Assembly: GCA_011109175.1 (NCBI GenBank)
Contig: RDEW01000026.1
Span: 699,695-763,694, forward strand
DNA: 64,000 bases
Direction: 5' to 3'
Source of the DNA: Dicyema japonicum
Lineage: Eukaryota > Dicyemida > Rhombozoa > Dicyemidae
The translations under genes and the position numbers were made by a program. Under the pieces are notes generated by a model that saw only the letters and a program-made list of their open reading frames with translations, was not told where the DNA came from and did no database searches. Below are positions 44,421 through 54,311 of the stretch, in pieces; position 1 is the stretch's first letter; every line of letters begins with the position of its first letter.

Positions 44421-46030
44421 TTTGAAGAACTTTCTGACAATTATAAATGCTTATGCGCCACACTGCTGGAGAGTAGCGAAAGATCCGACAGAACTAGACG
44501 ACTTCTATTCAGCACTGTTACGGACGTACAACAAATATGAGCCGTCATCACTAATACTCATTGCTGGCGATTTGAATGCGAAAATTGAGATTAAGAATAA
44601 CCCGGATGATGTTGTCTTGGGAGAACATGGACGTGAAATAAGAAACCTACCCGGGACAATACTTGGTCACTTTTGTATGGCAAACAACCTTTTCCTATGT
44701 AACACTGCATTTACCCAGCCTGCCACAAAACTACGTGGATGGGGAAGCGAAGGAACTCAGAGGTAAAGGTGGTCCAATATATGCCGGGCTAAAGAACAAA
44801 CACCTTCTAGTAAACGGACGTTCATATGAAGGCTCGACGACTGTAAGCGACTACAAGATGGTTATCGCGACCTTCATTTTGAAAAACATGCTATCAAATA
44901 CAAGAATGCTAAAAATCACGAATTTGAGAAAGTCAGAGGCGATTACGCGACTGAAAGGCTGATTTCCCTACCGGAGACTACTGAGAGATATCAACAATAC
45001 ATTTAGACTCATATGCAGGACGTATTGGCGGATACCTCGTTAGAAGACGCCTGGAAACACATAAAGGATACCCAACAAAGCTGCTGAGCCATGTCTTGGC
45101 AAAAGGGAGAATAATAAAATGTACCTGAAGGCTATTCATCCAGAAGTTCCTGAGCTTGCGAAAAGTTTAAAAGATATAAACATGAGAAAATCAAATTCTA
45201 CTGACACTAATACGAGAAAAGCCCTTCAGGGCAAAAGGCAACTTGTCAGAAAAAAATAAAAAGTCTGAACAAGAAGCTTTTCCTAGAAAAAATAGCTTCC
45301 TGCATAGAAGAGGTAAACAAAGTGAAAGACAACGCACAGGTGTAGGTCGCTGCTCGATTACTGAGGCGAACAAATCAAAGTCGACTAACCATAAAAGACG
45401 AGAACGGTAAGCTGATACTGAACACCGAAGAACATACTGAAGCCATCGCAGCTCACTTTGAAAAGCTTTTCAACATCTATGGCTCAATCAAAGAGGTATC
45501 AACACGAAAATGAGAATCCTATTATACGACTCATTCATAAAACCCGTACTTTTATATAACACTGGAACTTGGGCGACCTCATCAGCGGATATGGAAAAAC
45601 TAGACTCGTTCCACAGAGGTCAGCTAAGAAAAATAACAGGAACTACTTGGCCTACGAAAATATTGAGGAATGCTTTATATAAGAAATGCAGCAGCTTAGA
45701 AGTACTGGAATCCCGATGGAAGCTCTTCGGACACGTTCTGAGGATGGAATTAACATCCCCACCGAACATATCTATGGAAACATACTATGTTAGTCAAGAA
45801 GCCCGCTATCGTGGAAGACCTAGAACAACACTGCCAATAGTTTTACAAAAAGACCTAATCAATATTAAAAGAAATCTAAAAAATGCCGACGACCTGGACA
45901 TCATGAGAGCCTTGCCTAGGAACAGGTGAGGATGGAAAAGGATGAAATCTAATTTTGTATATTTTGCTGCACATGCTATTATTAGTATGGCTCTCGTGAA
46001 GTGCTTAAATAATAATCTTATTAATACTAT
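44421..46030 (+). mobile_element. LINE-B remnant with RT core deleted
   Basis: Endonuclease at 44422-44766 (IINAYAPHCWRVAKD, LIAGDLNAKIEIKN) and 44770-44960. Linker and RT N-scraps run to about 45490. A jump then goes directly to the C-terminal domain at 45510-45929 (MRILLYDSFIKPVLLYNTGT, WKLFGHVLRMELTS, YRGRPRTTLPIVL). The RT catalytic region is missing. The 3' end reads ATGGCTCTCGTGAAGTGCTT and TAATAAT, as in other LINE-B ends. Confidence 0.82.
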
Positions 46031-46075
46031 TCCATGTTATACTGGAAGTCATCACAATTTACATTAAAAGAATTA

Positions 46076-46250
46076 TATCATTAAAGTTTCTTGCAGAGAG
46101 GACGACTTTAACCATGCAGTGGCTATGATTTCTACTTTTCTCCAGGACGTCTCAGTTACCCGAATCGAAAACGTCAGGGGAAAGGCGTTCTCGATTCTGA
46201 GAGCAGCCAGTAGTTGTATACTGTTGGTTTTTAAATTTATTTTTAAAAAA
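46076..46250 (+). mobile_element. LINE-D C-terminal scrap
   Basis: Reads TRIENVRGKAFSILRAASSC, matching the C-terminus at 36784-37140. No other part of LINE-D is present. Confidence 0.5.
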
Positions 46251-46505
46251 GACAAAGATCTGTTTTGAGTAAAAATGATAATCTTGAATGCTTGATAAAA
46301 TTGTTATATTAGGCGTTGTGGAGTGTTATAGCAGTTGTAGTAGGTTTGTAAATTATTAAATACACTTCAATAAGATTGCGGTGTTTTTCTGATTTGTTAG
46401 TGTTCACATAAGTATCGTTGATCCTGGATCCTCGACCAGAATTAATAGCAGCGAGATTATAACCCGGAACAATCTGGATTTGGTATGGAACTTATTACAC
46501 ACATT
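46251..46505. other. Spacer between repeats
   Basis: No coding or repeat signal recognised. Confidence 0.4.
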
Positions 46506-46510
46506 TTATG

Positions 46511-46813
46511 TACTATTTATTAACCCCGGATACACCGAGAAAGAAGTTAAAGTAAACAACTAATTAAGTGTATCCAGTTTCCACTTCCACAGAGTCCATC
46601 AGGAATCAGCATAAAGGTAAGACGTCCATTACATGCAGTTGTGGAAACCCCTCCAGTGGAGTGGGGAAGAGCAAATGATCCTTTTTCATGCCGCCCTGGC
46701 ACTGGGCGTCACCTAGACAGGTGGATCACATGACGCCACTCTATTAGGAAGAGAGAGGAGGAACAGACAAGCAAGCAGAAAAATTAAACCAATTAACCAC
46801 GCAGCACCACATG
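46511..46813 (-). repeat. SINE-like repeat, copy 2 (inverted relative to copy 1)
   Basis: Reverse complement of the 9385-9675 unit over its whole length, with substitutions. The terminal GGATACAC/GTGTATCC stem is conserved (46534-46581) and the tail lies near 46510-46525. Confidence 0.75.
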
Positions 46814-46824
46814 TATTATTAACA

Positions 46825-47060
46825 CAGGATTCACAAGTTAACAAATAATTAAGTGTATTCAGTTCCTACTGTCAAAAAAGCAGAAGGATTTTGCTACTAC
46901 TTTTCCTCTTCTACCAGTGAGAAAGTTCCCTAGCCATCTTTCGAAAATGCTGGGGATTTCTGAGTAGATCTTCTTCGATAAGATTTTTCTGGGAACTGAG
47001 TCAAAAGCCCTACGGATGTCAACCTGACAGAATAAAGTTTTGAGGTGCTTAGGCACCTAA
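46825..47060 (-). mobile_element. LINE-A RT scrap joined to a 3' end
   Basis: Minus frame 46859-47056: HLKTLFCQVDIRRAFDSVPR, KILSKKIY and WLGNFLTGRRGKV. The sequence then jumps directly to a GAATACACTTAATTATTTGT 3' end, an internally deleted copy. Confidence 0.75.
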
Positions 47061-47097
47061 AACACTTAAGACATATGGATCCTATCAAGTCACTTTA

Positions 47098-47165
47098 GTA
47101 GAAATAGTAAAAGGAGGAACAGAAAGAAAAACAGAAATCTTCAACCAAGTAACCACATGGAGCCA
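47098..47165 (-). repeat. SINE-like repeat, partial copy 3 (5' part)
   Basis: The reverse complement resembles the head of copies 1 and 2 (CATGTGGTTACTTGGTTGAA, then TTCTG...TGTTCCTCC). Confidence 0.5.
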
Positions 47166-47508
47166 TGATAACGTTCCGACGACATGGCTAAGACCTTGGA
47201 ACCCAATTTATTTATTTGAATTAAATTATATAATTCCAAAGACCAAGGGTAAGCTAACTAACTAACTCATTGATTCTGACGCCTTCCAGAACTTGTCTCC
47301 AGGTAACGACATTGTCCCCGGGGACAATGTTTACAACCAAAAATTACCAAAAAATATAAGAATCACCGGAACTCAAGTTATAATTACATTAATTTAAAGT
47401 TAATAATTTAAAACCATATTTAAAAAATAAATATTCAAATTATTAAATAAAAAGGCGGGTGGTATCGATCATTTATCATTACCCTTGTTAGTGATTTGTC
47501 ACCAAAAT
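47166..47508. other. Region 5' of beta-catenin
   Basis: AT-rich leader. AAGGCGGGTGGTATCGATC near 47450 is the only GC-rich patch. No clear promoter motif. Confidence 0.4.
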
Positions 47509-49577
47509 ATGAGTCAAGATAACAGTAGAAATTACTACCCTGGTGTACCACATCCCCCCAATTCAAACAACATGTGGTATACCGATCCCTATCTGGATCC
47601 GTCTGCAATGTCTGACATATCCATGCCGTATATGAATTACCAGAGGAGTGAAATGGATGCTATGTCAGAATTCAGTCTTCCCACCCGCACAGGGACTGAT
47701 GTAAGCTCAGACTGGACACGATCCCTTCCTCCAAGTTTTCTTTATTCCTGAACCTCAGCCTTTGAAAACTTTGAACGACCTGTCCCGTCCGTTTCCAGTG
47801 ACCACGCAATACCTGGCTGTAGATTCGACGTAGAAAGTGCCAAACGGAAGATCCCCGAAGTAATTCGAGCCCTTTCCAGCGACGACATTCGAGTGGTCCT
47901 TCAGGCAACCAAGGCTATCTTAACATTAACTCGACAACTCCCAATTCGCCTCATTCTAGTAGTCTTAATATTAAATCTAGTCCACCCAACTTCTCCAATC
48001 ACTAATTAAAGTGGCAGAAAAGTTTCAGGCCTTGGAAGTACTGGGAGAGGTCTTAGCTAGTGTTCAGTATCTATCTATGTCCAGTCCACAGGCTTGCCTC
48101 CTTATATTCCAGTATTCTGGGATCCCTCTCCTCCTCAATCTTCTCAGGTGATCTTGGATCTAACTTTAGCTATAATAACGATATTATCGTCTACTTTTCG
48201 ATGGTGATCCTTCACAATGTGATACTCTCGTGTGAACTCTCTCACCCAATCCTCAGGAAGAACATTCATATCTTCATTAACCTCCTCAGAAAGCCTCATG
48301 TGAAATTCTTGCCATTACAATTAGACTGCTTGCAGTTGATTTGCCGAGGTAGCCAAGAAGCTAAGGTCCCGTTTACCTTTACTTCAGAAAGCTGTGTTTA
48401 GTTGTAATGGGCACGAGGAACTAGTTAGTCTTCTCTTCTCCAACAAGTACGAGAAGCTTTTGTGGTCCATTGTCCGATTGGTGAAAGTACTATCAGTAGA
48501 TAGGGAAGGAAAGTCTCTCCTCATACGAGCGGGTATGGTCTCCTTTAACTTTCAAGGGATTGTGCAGGCTCTCTGCAAGCATCTAGAAGGGACAAGTGAC
48601 CGATACATGCAAAACGCCATGTCGATTTTACGGAATCTGTCGGACGAGGCCCTGAAGATGGTAATAGAGTGTTGTAGCTTAGCCGGGAATGTACAATCTC
48701 GTTGGTCAGTTAGCTCGTGTTCTCGAAAATGACGATCCAGCATAATGGAGCCTACTCTATGTGCATTGATGAACCTCACTTGCACCAATCACGAGAACAA
48801 GCAAACGTTGACACGTGAAGGGGGCATCAACATGATTTTGCGATGTCTCCACGTTAATGGAAGAATAGAGAACATTGTAGAGCCAGCAGTACCACACATC
48901 TTATATCTTAGATTGGACTTTTACGAGTTTTATCTTCCCGAGGACCTCAGGGGGAGTTGTTGAGGACTCAATTACATAACACAGGGGGAATTGAGCTTAT
49001 AAGGAACGCCTTTGACCATGTGCCAAGGAATTATGCCATTTTGAAGCACCTGACTTATTTGGTGAGGAACTTGGCGACGTCCACCCTGTTTGTGAACGAA
49101 CTGGTAATGTACGGAGTTGGGAATAAGCTGTTGGAAGGGATGAACAAAGTCTTTAATGCTTTGAGTCAGGTGGGAGTTTGCTGACTTTAGGGTGTGACCA
49201 CTATCCCTGAGCAGAACGTGAACCTAGAAGTGCTTCTGGAGAATTGTATTGGGATTCTGCAATACCTTGCTAGGGAACCGATGGGAAGGGAGATTATTTT
49301 GTCGTCTAACTGTCTGCATGTGTTTATTCAAGTGAAGGAATATTAATTAGTAGATATTGTTTTCTGGACCCAGTGATGAGATGATGTTGGTTACATGTGG
49401 ATTATTATTTGAATTGGCGGTGGAGCCATCGACTGTGGATTATTTGAGACATTTTGATGTTGTGAATGTTTTATCCAAAATGTTGGAGAATAGAGATGAT
49501 CCAATATGTATTTATTGCTATTATTTGTAGACACTTATATTACGACTATTATAATGAAGGTTAATGGACAGTGCTAA
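47509..49577 (+). CDS. CTNNB1: Beta-catenin / Armadillo, C-terminally short (614 aa after one 1-nt repair)
   Basis: A Wnt-pathway co-activator and cadherin partner in other animals. Eleven exons: 47509-47734, 47759-47958, 47981-48147, 48170-48365, 48388-48532, 48557-48660, 48683-48888, 48912-49169, 49191-49331, 49354-49507 and 49531-49577. The introns are 24, 22, 22, 22, 24, 22, 23, 21, 22 and 23 nt. One base is missing at about 48740; restoring it gives exactly 1845 nt. The Arm repeats follow the vertebrate order: KIPEVIRALSSDD (repeat 1), VKFLPLQLDCLQLICRGSQE, YEKLLWSIVRLVKVLSVDRE, NAMSILRNLSDEA, LMNLTCTNHENK, LVRNLAT, CIGILQYLAREP and FELAVEPST. The protein ends in the last repeat (TYITTIIMKVNGQC), so the C-terminal transactivation region is absent. 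The N-terminus has YLDPSAMS where the DSGxxS phosphodegron normally is. Start: ATG at 47509 in the CCAAAATATG context. Confidence 0.93.
48738..48746 (+). other. Frameshift site in beta-catenin (one base short)
   Basis: The coding strand runs DDPA then TAA. One added base gives DDPAIMEPTLCALMNLTC with the same number of residues as vertebrate beta-catenin between DD and NLTC. There is no GT...AG pair to explain it as an intron. Confidence 0.75.
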
Positions 49578-49659
49578 TATTGGTTATTTTGTTTTATTGT
49601 GTTCTATATTTTCTAGGTTTAGGTTAAAATTTTATTAACAATAAAATATTATTAAGGAG

Positions 49660-49995
49660 AGCGGCTGCTGACATCACGGAGTGAGCGTTTCAGCGGACAA
49701 CTGCGATACCAATTCGTTGCCTCAGCCAAACCGCTTCCCGCACGTCTTTCTTGCGGTGGACCAATTTCCTCCGATTTCCTTTAGGAAAGAGACTTTAATA
49801 CTTCCAGCCACACCAAACGTCTCGATTGCTACCGGTACAAAATAATAGCGGTCTCCAATTTCGCCATATTTTTTAATCTTGATTTTCTCGGCCAATCGGC
49901 TGCCGATCCAGCAGACTGCGCTGAGTATCATCGAGTTCGAGAAAAAATCCACAAGTGCAGTCCCATACGAGCGATTTTCCCTCATTTGTGTTGTA
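49660..49995 (-). mobile_element. LINE-D C-terminal fragment
   Basis: Minus frame 49722-49985: KYGEIGDRYYFVPVAIETFG, then VAGSIKVSFLKEIGG, continuing in another frame as QRIGIAVVR. This matches the end region 'KY..l...Y.F.PvA.ETlG' of the LINE-D type protein. It lies 0.1 kb downstream of beta-catenin. Confidence 0.7.
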
Positions 49996-50635
49996 GGTTA
50001 ATTGCTTATTGGCCTAAGTAGAGTTTGGGTATTTTTGTTATTAACAATATGTGATCTAGTAATATTATAATTTTCTTTATTGTTGATGTTGTATACGTGT
50101 CAGAATTAGTTTTATGTCAACTTGTGAGGGATGTCTGTTTATAGTGGGGTCTGTGTGATATTTATTTTGTAATGTTTTGTTGAAACTTGATGTAATAAGC
50201 ACTATATTACAATTCACTTTAAAGTATTTTTTATCAATTTATTATCGATTTGATTATAACATTTAATTAATGCAGCCATTTGACACGGCAATTTAATTAA
50301 AAAAATTAATTATTTTTATTAATAAAATTTAAATTAATTTAATGATGCTACAAAACAGTGAGATTCCATATTATTCTCAAGTAGACAAATTGATTTTAAT
50401 TCAAAGCTTCTTTAAACTGTTAAACGTTAGTTACTCGCAGATGTTACAAATTAGTTGCAACCATGTATGATGAAAATTTTGCTAGCAGTAAAAAAATAAT
50501 TTATATTTCATTGAGGGTTTTAAAAATGGTGGAAAATGATATGTGTGTTGTTTGGAAAGGATGAGTCTAATTCTGACCTTATTATTATCTAATCACTTCA
50601 ACCAACTGGTATTAATTAAATTATTCAAAAGGCAA
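49996..50635. other. AT-rich gene-free spacer
   Basis: No coding or repeat signal recognised. Confidence 0.5.
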
Positions 50636-50640
50636 ACTAA

Positions 50641-50845
50641 CTAACTCCTTGATCCTGACTCGTTCAAGCATACAACTCCGAAAGCGCCTTGCCCAAATGG
50701 CATCTTCAGGCTCTGCCTCCTATACCCCAGTGTCAGGTTCTCTAGGATCCGCTTTAATACAGTGGACTGTAGATAGGTCTGGAGCTTCCTATCTACCACC
50801 AACTGCTTCAGATAACCCTTGTGGTACTTTGTTAAAATCAAACGG
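50641..50845 (-). mobile_element. LINE-C C-terminal fragment
   Basis: The minus frame reads TKYHKGYLKQLVVDRKLQTY, then LQSTVLKRILENLTLGYRRQ, closely related to the LINE-C end at 4110-4260. It abuts a LINE-A fragment in the opposite orientation. Confidence 0.75.
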
Positions 50846-50849
50846 ATCG

Positions 50850-51640
50850 AGTACTCTCAAATTCCTCGGTACTCTTGCCTGAAAGGACTCTTGTTGGACT
50901 TATCCAGACTAAACAACCTAGAAAACCTAATACTTTGTGGAGATTTTAATGCAAAGCACCCTGCCTGGTTGAAATCACAAACAACTGACTCAAGAGGACT
51001 ATCCTTAATAAACCAACTCTCCTCCATGACAATCCTCAACACCCCACTATGCACACGAGAACTCCATTCAAGGAAGGTGATTCATCTACATCCCCCGACA
51101 TCACTTTCTGTTCATCAACTCTTGGACCCAACATTTCATGGACAGTACATTACGGATTATCCTCCGATCATAATCCAATAATCATTCGATTCAAAAAATT
51201 TCTCTATCATCCAAAAACAACTGTTTCTTTCTTCAACTACAAAAAAGCAAATTGTGACGGCTACTCAAAACATGTTGACCAGGCTCTACTTTGCTTTGAC
51301 TTGAACATATTCCGTTCTATTGATGAGGCCGTCGACCATTTGAACAAAATAATTCATGATGCTCGTAGTAGATTCATCCCTCGTGGAAGGTTCAAATACT
51401 ACAACGAAATTTTGGATCAGAATACCAGATCACTAATCAGAGAAAGAAACCGCTTGAAAAGACACGTACCTCCCCTCCCGGGACAGAAATCCCAGACAAA
51501 ATCTCTCAATGATGAAATTTCAAGAAGGGCTGAAGCAAACAAGTGGGAAAAGCGAATCTGCTCTCTCCCATTTCATAAATCTGCCCAGATGGTCTGAAAG
51601 GCAATAAAAAGACTTGGCCCTAAAGAAAACTCCTCTTCGA
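50850..51640 (+). mobile_element. LINE-A endonuclease fragment
   Basis: Frame 50819-51181 holds LILCGDFNAKHPAWLKS. Frame 51049-51597 (182 aa) continues with DITFCSSTLGPNISWTVHYG and SSDHNPIIIRF, then the linker (FFNYKKANCDGYSKHVD, LIRERNRLKRH). RT is absent. Same region as 397-723. Confidence 0.8.
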
Positions 51641-52080
51641 AACAATACAGTCTCACGCAGATCTTTGGTGGCCATTTGGGTCATTGAGCAAAGACTATGC
51701 CTTCCGCTTGTGGGCTAATAATTGTCAGCAATTTTAAAGTCACTAATCATCATCACTTATTTGACTTATGAATGAATCAAATATTAATGAAATAAATTTA
51801 ATAAATTAAGTGGTGATCTCACAAATTGTCAACTTTACTCAGAAACCTGAAGTTTAGAACAAGGAAAATGTCGGATACAAAAAGAATTCGACTTGTCTGA
51901 CCAAAATTGAATAAATCTGTCAGTAGATGCGCGTATATGAAGATAGTTTGTATGCTTTGATTATAAATTAAGAGACCTGGGAATTTCGTAATGTGAACAA
52001 ACTAAACCTACTTTTGGAAATTTGACCTATTTTTGAATTCCCGATAATATATTTCATTTATAAATCATATTGCGCTTTAA
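51641..52080. other. AT-rich spacer
   Basis: No coding or repeat signal recognised. Confidence 0.4.
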
Positions 52081-52085
52081 TCAGG

Positions 52086-52307
52086 ATGCGAATGGTAGTT
52101 CTCTGTCTTCTCTTTATGAAATGTTTTTGTAATGATATTGCAAATGATTTATTCAATGTTCCTAATGCGGATTTTGATGGAGTTAATTTTAAAGTAAATC
52201 AGAATGACGTGGTAGAAACTGTTCAAAAGATAAAGGTGAATTTAAAATTGATTCCAGCACAGAGAAACGATTGTAATCGCAATATTCTTTGGAATATTTT
52301 GTCTTAG
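52086..52307 (+). CDS. Possible small secreted protein (73 aa), unassigned
   Basis: Single frame starting MRMVVLCLLFMKCFCNDIAN with a good signal peptide, followed by a polar domain (FKVNQNDVVETVQKIKVNLK) and stop at 52307. The ATG is the first after an AG-ending T-rich stretch. There is no known family, no close paralogue in the window and no neighbouring exon that I can join. It could be a real small gene or chance. Confidence 0.3.
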   Translation: MRMVVLCLLFMKCFCNDIANDLFNVPNADFDGVNFKVNQNDVVETVQKIKVNLKLIPAQRNDCNRNILWNILS

Positions 52308-52750
52308 TCAAATAATTTTGGGATCCGGAACATACTTTTTAACTAGAAAAGCAAAACAATAATGTATATGTAATATATATTTAGATAAACATAAATACTA
52401 ATAATGGTTCTTTTCTGGTAAATCTTGTTCTCTTAACTATAACACCAATAAATAGGTTAAGTGAACTAATTAGCATAAATTGTTGGCTTGTAGGTTTCTC
52501 AGCTGTATTCATCAATTCACTAGTAGTGTTGAAAAGTAATTAAAAATCCTTTATATCTAAAATTTTCATTTTGATTCTTTACATTATTTTTGCATTTTCT
52601 TTCAGAATTTGTTGACAACCAAGTTAGTATCCTTGCATCTTTAACCAATTTTGGCATTCAACAGCTGCGATTGATGGCTTCAACCAGCAGCAGAGAAAAT
52701 AAAACCCACAGCCCCACCGGTTAGTTAGTTAATAGCACTCCCGTGTTGCC
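52308..52750. other. AT-rich spacer
   Basis: No coding or repeat signal recognised. Confidence 0.4.
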
Positions 52751-52763
52751 ATAATCACGTAAA

Positions 52764-53185
52764 ATGCCTAGGTTTTCGCTCGTGCCGCACACTCGACTAT
52801 CTTCCCAGCCCACTCCATCTAGCTCTGTTTCTCGCGCGTTTACGAATATCCTCAAGATCGTCTCCAGTTTTGAGTTGACCGCCAAATTCGTGCGTAATCG
52901 TTATTCAGGCAGAGGAGAAACGTACATCTTGCCCGACCCCGAAATCCAATTCCGTGATTTGAATAGTAATCTTCCATGATTTGATTGCAAGGAATCACTT
53001 TGTCCACTTTCAGAACATGTCCGAAAGGCCAGTGAGGTAATTACTTCTCTGCTTGTCGGTTTGCATTTACATAATTTGTAGTGTCGTTTTGATAATCTGT
53101 GGTCATTTGATTCCCGCGATTTTAATTGATTTCTATGAAATGGTCCGTTTTTGAAGTTCCCCATAATAGGACTGGTTGTATGAAC
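52764..53185 (+). CDS. Uncharacterised candidate gene with short introns
   Basis: Clearly less AT-rich than its flanks. ATG at 52764 opens MPRFSLVPHTRLSSQ, a Ser/Pro-rich start, then SRAFTNILKIVSSFELTAKF and RGETYILPDPEIQFRDLN. A 26-nt GT...AG intron can be placed at about 52970-52995, followed by RITLSTFRTCPKG. Further joins give a hydrophobic stretch (VVLIICGHLIPAILIDFYEM), but need a 50-nt intron, so the 3' half is uncertain. I do not recognise the family. Confidence 0.35.
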
Positions 53186-53469
53186 GCATCAGAAGATTTA
53201 AGGAGATAAGTTTTCTGCGAGTCCAAATACTCCACTATTTTTCAGTGCACACGATGCCAACATCTTTCTTATTCTAGTTAAAACTTGCAATCTAAATTCT
53301 AAATTATCGATTAAAACAAGGGATTCGAGAAGCAGAGGAAAAGTCGAAATGTAAATTGTAAGTTATAATTTTGTAGATTTAATCAAAGTATTAAACGTGG
53401 GCATCCTAGTCTAGAGGTGGTTTTGGCAAGTATTGTACGATCAACGAAAAAATACTATTCTATATTTTT

Positions 53470-54105
53470 ATATCTTCAAGATGGATATAACTTGTACAAA
53501 CGGCTTTGAAAAAACTGACAAACAGAAATAGCGCAGATATTGACGGTATAAACGGAGAACTTCTAAAATACTCACCCCCTCACTTACCTATCAGCTATGC
53601 AATATACTAGACGACATTTTTACTATACATGGGAGTTCCACTCGGACAAGGAGTCCTAATTCCTATACAAAAATCGGGAGGTCAATTGGGCCAGTTGAAA
53701 ATCTCAGACCCACAATAGAAAACTACTGTCGCTAATTGTTTTTGATAGAATATCACCTACTGTAGACAAGTTCTTGTCGATGGACAAAGTGGTTTCAGAA
53801 GAGGGAAGTCCACGGCGGATATAGTGTGGACACATAGATGGTGTGCCCTATGACGCAAATATTAAAGAAGGTAGTTTATATTCTGGGGATTGATATATCG
53901 AGAGCTTGTGATACTGTTCGTAGAGGAAGGATCATGCGACAACTAGAAACGTTGCTAGAAGAGAACAGTTTAAGGAAGATACGGGTTATACTTTCAAACA
54001 CGGAGTTGGAAGTCTAGATTGGCTCAGCGCTCTCACAAAGTTAAAACGCAAATTGGCACTCCAAAAGGTGATTCACTATCACCAATTCTCTTTGGCCCAA
54101 ACGAC
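53470..54105 (+). mobile_element. LINE-B RT remnant, heavily decayed
   Basis: In shifting frames: DGINGELLKYSP, VPLGQGVLIPIQKSG, QSGFRRGKSTADIVWTHRW, LGIDISRACDTVRRGRIMRQ, and IGTPKGDSLSPIL at the end (cf. TPQGDSLSPLL). It stops before motif C. Confidence 0.75.
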
Positions 54106-54311
54106 GAAAAAAATATAAGTCAATATAATGTAACTTGTCATCCCTCTTTTTAGTGGACTCGGAGACATCGGGATCTTAAAATTTTTGAATTATGAATGCA
54201 CCAATGTTTAGATTTCGAATCCTTTAATCTACTGTGGATTTAATAGTGATCGATCAAAACTGTTATATCAATCTAATTTATTATTCAAACTTAAGTCAAG
54301 GTTAACAACTC

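Noticed and set aside
47701-47756. Intron starting at GTAAGCTCAG (47701) in beta-catenin
   Set aside because: The better fit is the 24-nt intron 47735-47758, which keeps the frame and gives the exact total length.
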